Shown piece by piece: positions 26,252 to 37,199 of a stretch of 64,000 nt of DNA. Positions within the stretch are counted from its first letter, which is position 1. Every line of letters starts with the position of its first letter. The position numbers and the translations under genes were made by a program. Source of the DNA: Devosia limi DSM 17137 (GTDB lineage: Bacteria > Pseudomonadota > Alphaproteobacteria > Rhizobiales > Devosiaceae); assembly GCF_900128975.1 (NCBI RefSeq), contig NZ_FQVC01000003.1, forward strand, positions 1 to 64,000, given 5' to 3'. Below the pieces are notes generated by a model. The model saw only the letters and a list, made by a program, of their open reading frames with translations, was not told the origin of the DNA and did no database searches.

Positions 26252-27493
26252 TCAGGCCTTGTTCTTGTTGTAGACGTCGAACACCACGGCGCCGAGCAGG
26301 ACGAGGCCCTTGATGACCTGCTGCCAGTCGATATTGACGCCCATGATCGACATGCCGTTATTCATCACGCCCATGATGAAGGCGCCGATGACAGCGCCCG
26401 CCACCTGGCCGACGCCGCCCATGGCGGAGGCGCCGCCGATGAACACGGCGGCGATTACGTCGAGCTCGAAGCCCTGCCCGGCCTTGGGCGTGGCGGTATT
26501 GAGGCGGGCTGCAAAGATCAGCCCGGCCAGCGCCGACAGCATGCCCATGATGACGAAAATGTAGAAGGTCAGCCGCTCGGTCTTGATGCCCGAAAGCTGC
26601 GCCGCCTTGGCATTGCCCCCCAAGGCATAGATGCGCCGGCCCAAAGTGGTTCGCTTGGTGAGGAAGACGAAGCCGGCGATCAGGATCGACATCACGATCA
26701 GCACATTCGGCAGGCCCTTATAGGAGGCCAGCAGATAGGTGAAGAACAGGATCAGCGCGCCGATCAGGGCGGTCTTGATCGCGAACACCGCGAAGGGCTC
26801 GGCCTCATAGCCGTGTTGCTCGCGGCGGCGGCGGGTGCGGATCCCGGAAAACACCATGGCGACAACGATCAGGATGCCGATGATCAGCGTTGTCGAATGC
26901 AGCGAAATCGGCGGCACGCCCTCGCCCTGCGGGATGACGATGGGACCGATGAAATCGGGAATGAAGCCGGCGCTGAGCAGCTGGAACTCCGCCGGAAACG
27001 GGCCGACCGAAGCGCCGCCGAGAACGGCCAGGCTCAAACCCTTGAACACCAGCATGCCCGCCAGCGTCACGATGAAGCTGGGGATCTTGAGATAGGCGAT
27101 CCAATAGCCCTGCGAGGCGCCGATGACGCCACCAGCCAGGATGCACAGGATCGCGGCCGGGATCGGCGCTATGCCATAGCGCACCATCATGATGGCGGCG
27201 ATGGCGCCGATAAAGCCCGACACCGAGCCCACCGACAGATCGATATGGCCGCCCACGATGACCAGCAACATGCCCAGCGCCATGATGATGATGTAGGAGT
27301 TCTGCAGGATCAGATTGGTCAGGTTGACCGGCTTGAACAGCACGCCATTGGTCGTGAACTGGAAGAACACCATAATGGCCAGCAGGGCGACGACGAGGCC
27401 ATAATCGCGCAGATTGGTCTGCAGGATCGTGCGCATCGTCGAGGTCTGCGCCGGCGCGGGCGCGGGCGCGGGGGTAGCGGTTTCGGTGGTCAT
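26252..27493 (-). CDS. gguB: GguB, sugar ABC transporter permease (CUT2)
   Basis: The 413-residue permease is longer than most CUT2 permeases, as GguB/XylH-type proteins are, with 10 or more predicted helices and family motifs [17 protein letters not shown] and [12 protein letters not shown]. The first 20 residues are an Ala/Pro-rich tail ([13 protein letters not shown]). With GguA it imports the sugars bound by ChvE (glucose, galactose, xylose, arabinose in Agrobacterium). It overlaps the gguA stop by 4 bases and ends at a clear terminator. Confidence 0.9.
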   Translation of the reverse strand: MTTETATPAPAPAPAQTSTMRTILQTNLRDYGLVVALLAIMVFFQFTTNGVLFKPVNLTNLILQNSYIIIMALGMLLVIVGGHIDLSVGSVSGFIGAIAAIMMVRYGIAPIPAAILCILAGGVIGASQGYWIAYLKIPSFIVTLAGMLVFKGLSLAVLGGASVGPFPAEFQLLSAGFIPDFIGPIVIPQGEGVPPISLHSTTLIIGILIVVAMVFSGIRTRRRREQHGYEAEPFAVFAIKTALIGALILFFTYLLASYKGLPNVLIVMSILIAGFVFLTKRTTLGRRIYALGGNAKAAQLSGIKTERLTFYIFVIMGMLSALAGLIFAARLNTATPKAGQGFELDVIAAVFIGGASAMGGVGQVAGAVIGAFIMGVMNNGMSIMGVNIDWQQVIKGLVLLGAVVFDVYNKNKA

Positions 27494-29022
27494 GCGGTTC
27501 TTCCTTCTGCACGCACGATAGCGCGCATGATCTTCTCCTGGCTGGCCTCGCTGCCCGCGAGTTCGCCAACGATGCGGCCTTCGTTCATCACATAGATGCG
27601 GTCACAGATCCCCAACAGCTCCGGCATTTCCGAGGAGATGACCAGGATGCCTTTCCCCTCCTCCGCCAGCTTGTTGATGATCGTGTAGATTTCATACTTG
27701 GCGCCGACATCGATGCCGCGCGTCGGCTCGTCCAGGATCAGCAGCTCGGGATTGGAGAACAGCCACTTGCTGAGCACCACCTTCTGCTGATTGCCGCCCG
27801 ACAGATTCCCGGTGACCTGGAACACGCTGGACGAGCGGATATTGGTCTTCTTGCGATAGTCATTGGCGACATTCATTTCGGCGATGTCGTCGATCACCCC
27901 GCCCCGCGACACGCCCGGCAAATTGGCAATGGTGATGTTGTGCTTGATATGGTCGATCAGGTTGAGGCCATAGGTCTTGCGGTCTTCGGTGGCATAGGCC
28001 AGCCCCGCATCGACTGCCCGGCGCACGGTCGACGTATCGACCTTCCTGCCATGCATGAACACGTCGCCGGTGATGTTGCGCCCATAAGTGCGCCCGAACA
28101 CGCTCATGGCGAATTCGGTCCGCCCGGCGCCCATCAGCCCGGCAATGCCAACCACCTCGCCCTTGCGGACCTGAATATTGACGCCCTTGATCACCTGGTG
28201 ATCGGCATGCAGCGGGTGGTGGACCGACCAGTCCTTCACCTCGAGCAGCATTTCACCGATCTTCGGCGCGCGGGCGGGATAGCGATCATCGAGCGAACGG
28301 CCCACCATCGAGGTGATAATGCGGTCTTCGCTGATCTCGGCCTTGTCCATGGTCTCGATGGTACGGCCATCCCGGATCACGGTGATGCGGTCGGCCACCT
28401 TGCTGATTTCGTTGAGCTTGTGCGAGATCAGGATCGAGGTGATGCCCTGCTTCTTGAACTCCAGCAGCAGCTCCAGCAGCGCCGCGCTGTCCTTTTCCGA
28501 AAGGCTGGCCGTGGGTTCGTCCAGGATCAGGAGTTTGACCGCCTTGCTCAGTGCCTTGGCGATTTCCACCAGCTGCTGCTTGCCCACCCCGATATGGGTG
28601 ATCAGCGTGTCGGGGTCCTCGTTGAGCCCGACCATCGACAGCAATTTGCGGGCGCCGTTGCGCGCCTCGTCCCAGTCGATAATGCCGAACCTGGCCTGCT
28701 CATTGCCCAGAAAGATATTCTCGGCAATCGACAGCAGCGGCACCAGCGCCAGCTCCTGATGGATGATGACGATGCCGCGATGCTCGCTGTCCCTGATGGA
28801 TTTGAAGTGAACTTCCTCGCCCCGGTAGACGATCTGGCCGTCATAGCTGCCCGCCGGATAAACCCCGCTCAGCACCTTCATCAGGGTGGATTTGCCAGCG
28901 CCGTTTTCACCCACAATGGCGTGAATCTCGGCTTCCCGCACATCCAGGTTCACGTCCTGCAGGGCCTTTACCCCGGGGAAGGTCTTGGTGATGCCACGCA
29001 TCTCCAGAATAGTGGTGTTCAT
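27490..29022 (-). CDS. gguA: GguA, sugar ABC transporter ATP-binding protein (CUT2, two ABC domains)
   Basis: This 510-residue protein carries two ABC domains in tandem. The first has Walker [10 protein letters not shown] and Walker [12 protein letters not shown]; the second has the signature [16 protein letters not shown] and Walker [13 protein letters not shown], with a degenerate nucleotide-binding loop ([10 protein letters not shown]). This arrangement is standard for CUT2 transporters such as GguA/XylG. The ATG at 29022 ([15 protein letters not shown]) begins the domain; the longer frame is not supported. It lies between chvE and gguB in the classic order. Confidence 0.9.
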   Translation of the reverse strand: MNTTILEMRGITKTFPGVKALQDVNLDVREAEIHAIVGENGAGKSTLMKVLSGVYPAGSYDGQIVYRGEEVHFKSIRDSEHRGIVIIHQELALVPLLSIAENIFLGNEQARFGIIDWDEARNGARKLLSMVGLNEDPDTLITHIGVGKQQLVEIAKALSKAVKLLILDEPTASLSEKDSAALLELLLEFKKQGITSILISHKLNEISKVADRITVIRDGRTIETMDKAEISEDRIITSMVGRSLDDRYPARAPKIGEMLLEVKDWSVHHPLHADHQVIKGVNIQVRKGEVVGIAGLMGAGRTEFAMSVFGRTYGRNITGDVFMHGRKVDTSTVRRAVDAGLAYATEDRKTYGLNLIDHIKHNITIANLPGVSRGGVIDDIAEMNVANDYRKKTNIRSSSVFQVTGNLSGGNQQKVVLSKWLFSNPELLILDEPTRGIDVGAKYEIYTIINKLAEEGKGILVISSEMPELLGICDRIYVMNEGRIVGELAGSEASQEKIMRAIVRAEGRTA

Positions 29023-29107
29023 TGACGACCCTTGTGAACTTGGGTTCAGGCGGCGGCACGAACAAACTGACCAGCCGCAGCCTACAAGAACGGGCATAAA
29101 CCCGAAA

Positions 29108-29131
29108 GGGCCCCGCTTTGTCGCGAGGCCC
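29108..29131 (-). other. Stem-loop between chvE and gguA
   Basis: On the minus strand GGGCCTCGC-GACAAA-GCGGGGCCC with one G-T pair, followed by CTTTCG, begins 18 bases past the chvE stop. It may partly terminate transcription and so favour the binding protein. Confidence 0.7.
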
Positions 29132-29148
29132 CGGAGATATCGGCGCGC

Positions 29149-30222
29149 TTACTTCAGGTCGTCGGCCTTGATGTAGCCGCTGTCGACGACGCGCTGGACG
29201 TAGTTGTTGATGTCCACTTCGTACGGGGTCAGCAGGATCGACGGCACAACCTTGACGCCATTGTCATAGGTGGCGGTGTCCAAGCCGGCCGGGGTTCCGC
29301 CCGACAGCACGGTGTCGACGAGTTCGGCCGTGATCTTGGCCAGCTCGCGCGTGTCCTTGAACACGGTCGAATACTGTTCGCCGGCAATGATCGCCTTGAC
29401 CGAGGGCACTTCGGCATCCTGGCCCGAAATGATCGGCCATGGCTGATCGGCGGTGCCATAGCCAACGCCACGGAGCGAGGAGATGATGCCGCGGCTCAGC
29501 CCGTCATAGGGCGACAGGACCGCATCGACGCGGCTGCCATCCGAGTAATTGGCCGAGAGCAGGTTATCCATGCGGGCCTGGGCAACCGCACCATCCCAAC
29601 GCAGGGTACCAACGGTTTCCATACCGGTCTGGCCGGACTTCACCACCAGCACGCCCTGATCGATCAGTGGCTGCAGGACGCTCATGGCGCCATCATAGAA
29701 GAAAAAGGCGTTGTTATCGTCGGGCGAGCCGCCGAACAATTCGATATTGAACGGACCCTTGTTCTCGGGATAGCCGAGCCCCTTGAGCAGCGAGCTCGCC
29801 TGCAGCACGCCCACTTCGAAATTGTCGAAGGTGGTGTAATAGTCGACATTGCCGCTATCGCGGATCAGGCGGTCATAGGCGACCACGGTGATGCCGGCAT
29901 CCTTGGCCTGCTGCAATACGGCGCTGAGCGTGGTGCCATCGATCGAAGCGATGACCAGGGCCTTGACGCCCTTGGTGATCATGTTCTCGACCTGCGCCAG
30001 CTGGTTTGGAATGTCGTCTTCGGCATATTGCAGATCGGTGCCATAGCCCTTTTCGGTCAGCGCGGCGACGAGCGCATCACCATCGCTGATCCAGCGCAGC
30101 GACGACTTGGTCGGCATGGCAATGCCCACGGTGCCCTTGTCCTGCGCGAAGGCAGAGGACGAAGCTGTCAGCGCCATGGCGCCCACTGCCAGCATGGTTG
30201 CGATTGTTTTTAGAACCTTCAC
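29149..30222 (-). CDS. chvE: ChvE, multiple-sugar periplasmic binding protein
   Basis: A 357-residue binding protein with a signal peptide (cut near residue 26, AFAQ) and the ChvE pattern [34 protein letters not shown] and [15 protein letters not shown]. In Agrobacterium ChvE binds aldose monosaccharides both for uptake by GguAB and for sugar-enhanced signalling. No VirA/VirG partners are in this window, so an uptake role is the safe reading. It begins an operon with gguA and gguB; a GntR-family regulator gene is divergent from it across 456 bases. Confidence 0.9.
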   Translation of the reverse strand: MKVLKTIATMLAVGAMALTASSSAFAQDKGTVGIAMPTKSSLRWISDGDALVAALTEKGYGTDLQYAEDDIPNQLAQVENMITKGVKALVIASIDGTTLSAVLQQAKDAGITVVAYDRLIRDSGNVDYYTTFDNFEVGVLQASSLLKGLGYPENKGPFNIELFGGSPDDNNAFFFYDGAMSVLQPLIDQGVLVVKSGQTGMETVGTLRWDGAVAQARMDNLLSANYSDGSRVDAVLSPYDGLSRGIISSLRGVGYGTADQPWPIISGQDAEVPSVKAIIAGEQYSTVFKDTRELAKITAELVDTVLSGGTPAGLDTATYDNGVKVVPSILLTPYEVDINNYVQRVVDSGYIKADDLK

Positions 30223-30476
30223 GTCTCGACTCCCTTTGTGTCTTCGAATTCAGAAGCTCTGGATGGAAACTTATCGGCAGGGCAGCAGCGAGCAGTCATG
30301 GGCGAATGCGAACGCACCCGACCCGGCACGGCAGCCCGCCAGATCGCGTCGCTTTCGCGTCACGAACCTCCGTACGGGCGCCCCGAGGCGCACCGCCAGA
30401 TTGTCTTGCATGAAAGTCCTCCTGCGTGACGGCATCGCCGCCAGGGCCCTCCCAAGCCCACGCCGGCAACGCTAGG

Positions 30477-30489
30477 ATAATCAGATACC
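30477..30489. promoter_or_regulatory. Half-matching GntR-type operator near chvE
   Basis: ATAATCAGATACC keeps the core ATCAGATACC of the perfect palindrome at 30655-30667. It lies within the chvE/gntR divergent region and may be a second, weaker site. The remaining part of the 30223-30678 gap has no recognisable gene. Confidence 0.45.
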
Positions 30490-30654
30490 CCTGTAAAGCT
30501 GGATAAACTCGCACCAGCACTTTTTTCGAGTATCGAAAGTTAATGATACGGCTGTGAACTGGGCGTTGCACATCCGGTTCTCCGCCGTTATCGTGCCCTG
30601 ACGAGGCAGAGCAATCCAACCGCATGAGCCTGGAATGGCAGCATTGGATGCTAG

Positions 30655-30667
30655 GGTATCAGATACC
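30655..30667. promoter_or_regulatory. GntR-type operator in front of the regulator gene
   Basis: GGTATCAGATACC is a perfect palindrome around a central A. It ends 11 bases before the GTG start of the GntR regulator, so binding would block its own expression. FadR/GntR operators are commonly short palindromes of this size. Confidence 0.65.
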
Positions 30668-30678
30668 TTGGAGGGGAC

Positions 30679-31449
30679 GTGGCAAATCAGGATCCGGAGC
30701 GGATCGATCAATCGAGCGCGGCGAGCAGCGTTGCCGACAGCCTGGCGCACCTAATTCTGACCGAATTGCCCCCCGGATCGAGCCTGCCCAGCGAAGCCGA
30801 GCTAGCGACACGCTACGATGTCAGCCGCCTGACCATCCGCGAGGCAGTCAAGATGCTGGAGGGGCGCGGGCTGCTCGAGATCGCTCGCGGGCGCAGGGCC
30901 GTGGTGCGCCAACCCGATGGCTCCGCTTTCACCGATTTTCTGAGCTCGGTCATCCGCTACGACCCCAAGGGCCTATTCGACCTGATCGAGGTGCGCCTGT
31001 CACTGGAGGTGCAATCGGCAACGCTGGCCGCCAAGCGCTCCGGCCGCGCCGGCATTGCCGCCATCGAAAATGCCTTGCAGGGCATGCGCGACGCCGCCAG
31101 CGCCGCAGACGGCATTGACTCCGAGGCGGGCGAACTGCGTTTTCACACCTATGATGTCGGCTTCCATGAGGCCATTGCCCTGGCCAGCGGCAATCGCGTG
31201 CTGGGCTATCTGTTCGAGGCCATGGCAGTGCCGCTGCGGGAGGGGTTTTACATCAGCCGCCGCGGTCACGAGCAGCGTGGCCACAGCATTCAGGACACCA
31301 TCGAGGCGCACCAGCGCATCCTCGATTGCATCAAGGACGGCAATGGCCGCGCCGCTGCCGAGGCCATGCGGCTGCATCTCAAGGACACCGAGCGCGACAT
31401 CCGCGCGGCGCTCAGCACCCTGTCCCATTCCACGACGCCCCGCACCTGA
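30679..31449 (+). CDS. GntR-family (FadR subfamily) transcriptional regulator
   Basis: The 256-residue regulator has an N-terminal winged helix (HLILTELPPGSSLPSEAELA, YDVSRLTIREAVKMLEGRGLLE) and an all-helical FCD ligand domain with likely metal-binding His (FHTYDVGFHEAIALASGN and HQRILDCIKDGN). It starts at a GTG behind GAGGGG. It is divergent from chvE-gguAB and is the likely regulator of that operon, in place of the LysR-type GbpR used by Agrobacterium. The SorC regulator gene follows 83 bases downstream on the same strand. Confidence 0.85.
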   Translation: MANQDPERIDQSSAASSVADSLAHLILTELPPGSSLPSEAELATRYDVSRLTIREAVKMLEGRGLLEIARGRRAVVRQPDGSAFTDFLSSVIRYDPKGLFDLIEVRLSLEVQSATLAAKRSGRAGIAAIENALQGMRDAASAADGIDSEAGELRFHTYDVGFHEAIALASGNRVLGYLFEAMAVPLREGFYISRRGHEQRGHSIQDTIEAHQRILDCIKDGNGRAAAEAMRLHLKDTERDIRAALSTLSHSTTPRT

Positions 31450-31532
31450 TGCCGGAGCAATTGACCGAGAAACGGCTTGCAGCTTGGCGCAGCATGGCCG
31501 AATAATCCGCCCGAATTTATCGGGACCCGGAT

Positions 31533-32486
31533 ATGGCGCCACGACAGGACAGCAACAGCCACCGGCTGGACGACGCAGCTCGCGCCGGCTGGCTCTACTA
31601 TGTCGCCGGCAATACCCAGGAAGAGATCGCCACCAAGCTGGGGATCTCCCGCCAGTCGGCACAGCGCCTCGTCTCGCTCTCGGTCAGCGAAGGCCTGATC
31701 AAGGTCCGGCTCGATCATCCCATTGGCCGCTGCATGGACCTGGCCAGCCGGCTCAAGTCGCGCTTTGCCCTCGACCTGGCCGAAGTCGTCCCCTCCGATC
31801 CGACCAGCGATTCCACCACTATCGGCCTGGCCGAGGCCGCTGCCACCGAGATCGAACGCTGGCTGAAGCGCTCCGATCCCATCGTCATGGCCATCGGCAC
31901 CGGCCGGACGCTCAAAGCCGCCATCGAACAGCTGACGCCGATGGAATGCCCGCACCACAAAGTGGTTTCGCTGACCGGCAATATCGCGCCCGATGGTTCC
32001 GCCGCCTTCTACAACGTCATCTTCAACGTCGCCGATACGGTCAAGGCGCGCAGCTTTCCCATGCCGCTGCCGGTCATCGCCTCCTCGGCCCGCGAGCGCG
32101 AATTGCTGCATGCCCAGCCCATGATCCGCGAAACCCTGGCGCTCGCCGCCAAGGCTGACATCACCTTTGTCGGCATTGGCGATATCGGCCCCGATGCACC
32201 GCTCTATCTCGATGGCTTCATCACCGACAGCGAACTCAAAGCCCTGCAAAAGGCCGGCGCCGTCGGCGAGATCTGCGGCTGGAGCTTCGATGCCGAAGGC
32301 AAGCTGATCGATGGCCTCACCAATGAGCGCGTCGCTTCGGCCCCGATGCCGTCGCGCGAACGCTCGCTGGTGGTGGCAATTGCCATGGGAAAGAAGAAAT
32401 TGCCCGGCATCCGCGCCACATTGAACCGACGCCTGGTCAACGGCCTGATCACCGACGAGCGGACCGCCGAAGGCCTGCTGGCTTGA
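31533..32486 (+). CDS. SorC-family sugar-binding regulator (SmoC-like)
   Basis: A 317-residue protein with an N-terminal helix-turn-helix (AGWLYYVAGNTQEEIATKLGISRQSAQRLVSL) and the SorC effector domain, which binds phosphorylated or free sugars (VMAIGTGRTLKAAIEQL, ITFVGIGDIGPDAPL, ICGWSFDAEGKLIDG). It stands directly before the polyol operon, as SmoC does in rhizobia and Rhodobacter, and should regulate smoEFGK-mtlK. The transport operon starts 161 bases after its stop and seems to have its own promoter. Confidence 0.86.
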   Translation: MAPRQDSNSHRLDDAARAGWLYYVAGNTQEEIATKLGISRQSAQRLVSLSVSEGLIKVRLDHPIGRCMDLASRLKSRFALDLAEVVPSDPTSDSTTIGLAEAAATEIERWLKRSDPIVMAIGTGRTLKAAIEQLTPMECPHHKVVSLTGNIAPDGSAAFYNVIFNVADTVKARSFPMPLPVIASSARERELLHAQPMIRETLALAAKADITFVGIGDIGPDAPLYLDGFITDSELKALQKAGAVGEICGWSFDAEGKLIDGLTNERVASAPMPSRERSLVVAIAMGKKKLPGIRATLNRRLVNGLITDERTAEGLLA

Positions 32487-32570
32487 GCTAAACGCCTGCT
32501 ACTGCTGCGTTTACAACGAAAATCTGCACATTGCCGCATTATCCACGCGCCCATCTGACGCATGGCACAC

Positions 32571-32599
32571 TTGACTCCTGCGCATAACGTGTGAGTATT
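32571..32599 (+). promoter_or_regulatory. Candidate promoter of the smo operon
   Basis: TTGACT (32571-32576), 17 bases, then AGTATT (32594-32599), about 50 bases before the smoE start. A CACAC / GTGTG inverted repeat spans it and could be the SorC-family operator. The -10 match is weak. Confidence 0.4.
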
Positions 32600-32647
32600 T
32601 GCCCATCTTCGTGACAAATGCTCGATACGACTACTGGGAGGATTTTA

Positions 32648-33958
32648 ATGAAACTGACACCCCTTTTTGTGGGCGCCTTCAGCTTGGCGCTTGCCGCTTC
32701 TGCTTCTGCACAGACCCTGACCATCGCGACCGTCAACAATGGTGACATGATCCGCATGCAGGGCCTGTCCGAGGCGTTCACTGCCGATACCGGCATTGGG
32801 CTCAACTGGGTCGTGCTTGAGGAAAACACGCTCCGCCAGAATGTCACCACCGACATTGCCACCAATGGCGGGCAATATGACGTGATGACCATCGGCACTT
32901 ATGAAGCCCCGATCTGGGCCAGGCAGGGCTGGCTGGTCCCGCTCGATGCGCTGTCCGGCGATCCCGCCTATGATGTCGATGACCTGCTGCCCGCCATTCG
33001 CGACGGCCTGTCGGTCGATGGCAAGCTCTATGCAGCGCCGTTCTATGGCGAAAGCTCGTTCGTCATGTACCGCAAGGACCTGATGGAAAAGGCTGGCCTG
33101 ACCATGCCGGAGGCCCCGACCTGGGAGTTCATCGGCGAAGCCGCCCGCGCCATGACCGACCGCGCCAATGACATCAATGGCATCTGCCTGCGCGGCAAGG
33201 CGGGCTGGGGCGAGAACATGGCCTTCCTGACCGCCATGTCGAACTCCTTTGGCGCCCGCTGGTTTGACGAGGCCTGGCAGCCCCAGTTCAACACGCCGCA
33301 GTGGAAGGACACACTCGACACCTATCTCGCCCTGATGGCCGATGCCGGCCCGACCGGCGCCTCGTCCAATGGCTTCAACGAAAACCTCACCCTGTTCCAG
33401 CAGGGCAAGTGCGGCATGTGGATCGATGCCACCGTCGCCGCCTCTTTCGTGACCAACCCGACCGATTCCACTGTCGCCGACCAGGTCGGCTTTGCCCTGG
33501 CGCCCGACAATGGCCTGGGCAAGCGCGGCAACTGGCTGTGGGCGTGGTCGCTGGCCATTCCCACCAGCTCGCAGCAGCAGGACGACGCGGCCAAGTTCAT
33601 CAACTGGGCGACCAACAAGGCCTATCTGGAAACCGTCGCGGCGCAGGATGGCTGGGCCAATGTCCCTCCCGGCACCCGCACTTCGCTCTATGAGAATGCC
33701 GAGTACCAGGCCGCCGCGCCCTTCGCCAAGATGACGCTGGACTCGATCAACTCGGCCAATCCCAGCCAGCCGACAGTCGATCCCGTCCCCTATGTTGGCG
33801 TGCAGTTCGTCGCCATTCCTGAGTTCGCCGGTATCGCCACCAATGTGGGCCAGCTGTTCTCGGCGGCGCTTGCCGGCCAGATGTCGGCCGACGATGCCCT
33901 GGCCCAGGCCCAGGACGCCACCCTGCGCGACATGACCCGCGCCGGATACATCAAGTAG
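32648..33958 (+). CDS. smoE: SmoE, periplasmic polyol (sorbitol/mannitol) binding protein
   Basis: The 436-residue solute-binding protein has a Sec signal peptide (MKLTPLFVGAFSLALAASAS, cut at ASAQ) and a family 1 sugar-binding fold (GQYDVMTIGTYEAPIWARQG, GLSVDGKLYAAPFYGESS, WLWAWSLAIPTSSQQQDDAA). It is the first gene of a cluster that ends in mannitol dehydrogenase, so polyols are the likely ligands. The ATG at 32648 follows GGGAGG. After its stop lie two strong stem-loops before the permease genes. Confidence 0.87.
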   Translation: MKLTPLFVGAFSLALAASASAQTLTIATVNNGDMIRMQGLSEAFTADTGIGLNWVVLEENTLRQNVTTDIATNGGQYDVMTIGTYEAPIWARQGWLVPLDALSGDPAYDVDDLLPAIRDGLSVDGKLYAAPFYGESSFVMYRKDLMEKAGLTMPEAPTWEFIGEAARAMTDRANDINGICLRGKAGWGENMAFLTAMSNSFGARWFDEAWQPQFNTPQWKDTLDTYLALMADAGPTGASSNGFNENLTLFQQGKCGMWIDATVAASFVTNPTDSTVADQVGFALAPDNGLGKRGNWLWAWSLAIPTSSQQQDDAAKFINWATNKAYLETVAAQDGWANVPPGTRTSLYENAEYQAAAPFAKMTLDSINSANPSQPTVDPVPYVGVQFVAIPEFAGIATNVGQLFSAALAGQMSADDALAQAQDATLRDMTRAGYIK

Positions 33959-33976
33959 CTCACCTCCTGAGAACTA

Positions 33977-34006
33977 TGCGGCCGGGCGCTCCGGCAACCG
34001 GCCGCA
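33977..34006 (+). other. Stem-loop directly after smoE
   Basis: Perfect 9-base inverted repeat TGCGGCCGG / CCGGCCGCA, 18 bases past the stop, followed by GACTTTTC. It may act as a weak terminator or mRNA stabiliser. Confidence 0.75.
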
Positions 34007-34073
34007 GACTTTTCGGGGAGGTTCGGACGCGTCGGCAGGTAGATACTCCTCCCTTGCGCTGCGTCCCACGCTG

Positions 34074-34116
34074 GAGCCGCCCGGCCAACGCCCCCCCCTT
34101 AGAGGTCGGGCGGCTC
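34074..34116 (+). other. Second stem-loop between smoE and smoF
   Basis: Perfect 10-base inverted repeat GAGCCGCCCG / CGGGCGGCTC with a C-rich loop, 33 bases before the smoF start. Confidence 0.65.
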
Positions 34117-34149
34117 TGACGGATCGATGCAACCCTTGGGGATGACGAG

Positions 34150-35022
34150 ATGGCGACCCAGCAAACCAATACGCTTGCCCGCGTGATGATGGCCCCGGCC
34201 GTCATCGTGCTGCTGATCTGGATGATCGTGCCACTGGTAATGACCATATGGTTCTCGTTCCAGAATTATAGCCTGATCAACCCGATGATGACCGGCTTTG
34301 CCGGCTGGGCCAATTACATCTACGTCATTGGCGACCCCTCCTTCACCCAGGCACTGGTCAATACCCTACTGCTGGTGGGAGGCGTACTGATCATCACGGT
34401 GATCGGCGGCACCTTCATTGCGCTGCTGCTCGATCAGCCGATCTGGGGCCAGGGGATCCTGCGCATCCTCGTGATCTCGCCCTTCTTCGTCATGCCCCCG
34501 GTCGCGGCGCTGATCTGGAAAAACGGCTTTCTGCATCCCGGCTATGGCATGTTCGGGCACCTGTTCAAGATGCTGGGCCTGCAGCCGGTGGACTGGTTCG
34601 CCCAATACCCGCTGTTCTCGATCATCGTCATCGTCGCCTGGCAATGGCTGCCTTTCGCCACCCTGATCCTGCTGACGGCGCTGCAATCGCTTTCCGAGGA
34701 ACAGCGCGAGGCCGCCGAAATGGATGGCGCCAATGCGATCAATCGCTTCTGGTACATCATCATGCCGCACATGGCCCGGGCGATCACCATCGTGATCCTG
34801 ATCCAGACCATTTTCCTGTTGGGCATTTTCGCCGAGATCCGCGTCACCACCGGCGGCGGCCCCGGCTATGCCTCCACCAACATCGCCTTCCTGGTATTCC
34901 GCACCGGTATCCTCAGCAATGACATCGGCGCCGGTTCGGCTGGCGGCGTGGTTGCCGTCATCATCGCCAACATCGTCGCATTCTTCCTGATGCGCGCTGT
35001 CGGCAAGAACCTCGACGCGTAG
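34150..35022 (+). CDS. smoF: SmoF, polyol ABC transporter permease
   Basis: A 290-residue MalF-type permease with six helices and the EAA loop EEQREAAEMDGANAINRFWYIIMPHM. The N-terminus TNTLARVMMAPAVIVLLIWM leads straight into the first membrane helix. It works with SmoG and SmoK. It is separated from smoE by 191 bases holding two stem-loops, but from smoG by only 8, so the two permeases are one transcript. Confidence 0.88.
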   Translation: MATQQTNTLARVMMAPAVIVLLIWMIVPLVMTIWFSFQNYSLINPMMTGFAGWANYIYVIGDPSFTQALVNTLLLVGGVLIITVIGGTFIALLLDQPIWGQGILRILVISPFFVMPPVAALIWKNGFLHPGYGMFGHLFKMLGLQPVDWFAQYPLFSIIVIVAWQWLPFATLILLTALQSLSEEQREAAEMDGANAINRFWYIIMPHMARAITIVILIQTIFLLGIFAEIRVTTGGGPGYASTNIAFLVFRTGILSNDIGAGSAGGVVAVIIANIVAFFLMRAVGKNLDA

Positions 35023-35030
35023 GAGGGATC

Positions 35031-35861
35031 ATGGCCCGCAAAGTCTCGACGCAAACCCGGATCGGCTTCACCATCGGCGCCTGGGTGGTCGCGCTCCTCC
35101 TGTTCTCGCCCATTCTGTGGACGGCACTCACCGCCTTCAAGACCGAGGCCGAGGCCATCGCCTCGCCACCCACCTTCTGGCCGCAGACCTTCACCCTCGA
35201 GAACTTTTCGGCGGTGCAGGAGCGCTCCGACTACGTCAAGCACGCCATCAATTCGATCATCGTGGCGCTGGGCTCGACCCTGCTCGGCCTGGCCATCGGC
35301 ATTCCCGCCGCCTGGGCCATGGCCTTCGCCCCCACCAAGCGCACCAAAGACGTGCTGATGTGGATGCTCTCCACCAAGATGATGCCGGCCGTCGGCGTCC
35401 TGATCCCGATTTACCTGATTTTCCGCGACCTGCGCCTGCTCGACACCGTGCATGGCCTGACCATCATCATGACGCTGATCAACCTGCCGATCATCATCTG
35501 GATGCTCTACACCTACTTCAAGGAAATCCCGGTCGATATCCTGGAGGCGGCGCGCATGGACGGGGCCGAGCTGTGGAACGAGATCGTCCATGTGCTGGTG
35601 CCCATGGCCATCCCCGGCATTGCCTCGACCCTGTTGCTCAACGTCATCCTCGCCTGGAACGAAGCCTTCTGGTCGATCACCCTGACCTCGGGCCGCGCCG
35701 GCACGCTCACCGCCTTCATCTCTTCGTTCTCGAGCCCGCAGGGCCTGTTCCTCGCCAAACTCTCCGCCGCCTCGTTGCTGGCCATCGCACCCATCCTGCT
35801 GATGGGCTGGTTCAGCCAGAAGCAGCTGGTCCGTGGCCTGACTTTCGGGGCGGTGAAATGA
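35031..35861 (+). CDS. smoG: SmoG, polyol ABC transporter permease
   Basis: This 276-residue MalG-type permease has six helices and the EAA loop IPVDILEAARMDGAELWNEIVHVLVP, ending in the usual KQLVRGLTFGAVK. A good ribosome site (GGAGG) lies between the smoF stop and its ATG. After its stop a family A repeat of about 100 bases precedes smoK. Confidence 0.88.
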   Translation: MARKVSTQTRIGFTIGAWVVALLLFSPILWTALTAFKTEAEAIASPPTFWPQTFTLENFSAVQERSDYVKHAINSIIVALGSTLLGLAIGIPAAWAMAFAPTKRTKDVLMWMLSTKMMPAVGVLIPIYLIFRDLRLLDTVHGLTIIMTLINLPIIIWMLYTYFKEIPVDILEAARMDGAELWNEIVHVLVPMAIPGIASTLLLNVILAWNEAFWSITLTSGRAGTLTAFISSFSSPQGLFLAKLSAASLLAIAPILLMGWFSQKQLVRGLTFGAVK

Positions 35862-35875
35862 TCTGGGCTCCCGCA

Positions 35876-35980
35876 CCCCCACCCAACCTCCCCCTCACAG
35901 GGGGAGGAGCGCTCCTGTGGCTCACCGCCATCTCGACAAACACGGTTAGTCCCTCCCCTTCCCAGGGGGAGGCCAGGTGG
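35876..35980. repeat. Family A repeat between smoG and smoK
   Basis: Two CCTCCCC..GGGGGAGG hairpins (near 35890-35912 and 35952-35975) lie within the operon. Each could fold in the mRNA. Confidence 0.6.
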
Positions 35981-36035
35981 GGGGCACGACAAGCTCTGAC
36001 CATTCCACAATTGAACTCGACCAGAGGACTATGAA

Positions 36036-37040
<1,005 letters not shown>

Positions 37041-37077
37041 TATGCCCAAAACCCTCCATCCTTCGGTGCTTTTGCTC

Positions 37078-37172
37078 CCCTCCCCCTTGAGGGGAGGGGT
37101 AGGGGGTGGGGGTCCGTCAGCTGTTCACAAGACCACCCCCTCCCCAACCCTCCCCTCAAGGGGGAGGGAGGC
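37078..37172. repeat. Family A repeat between smoK and mtlK
   Basis: Opposed arms CCCTCCCCCTTGAGGGGAGG and CCCTCCCCTCAAGGGGGAGG frame a G-rich middle, as in the long copies at 6.7-7.0 kb. Confidence 0.7.
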
Positions 37173-37199
37173 CCGTGCCGAGGCACCGAGGACTAGACC

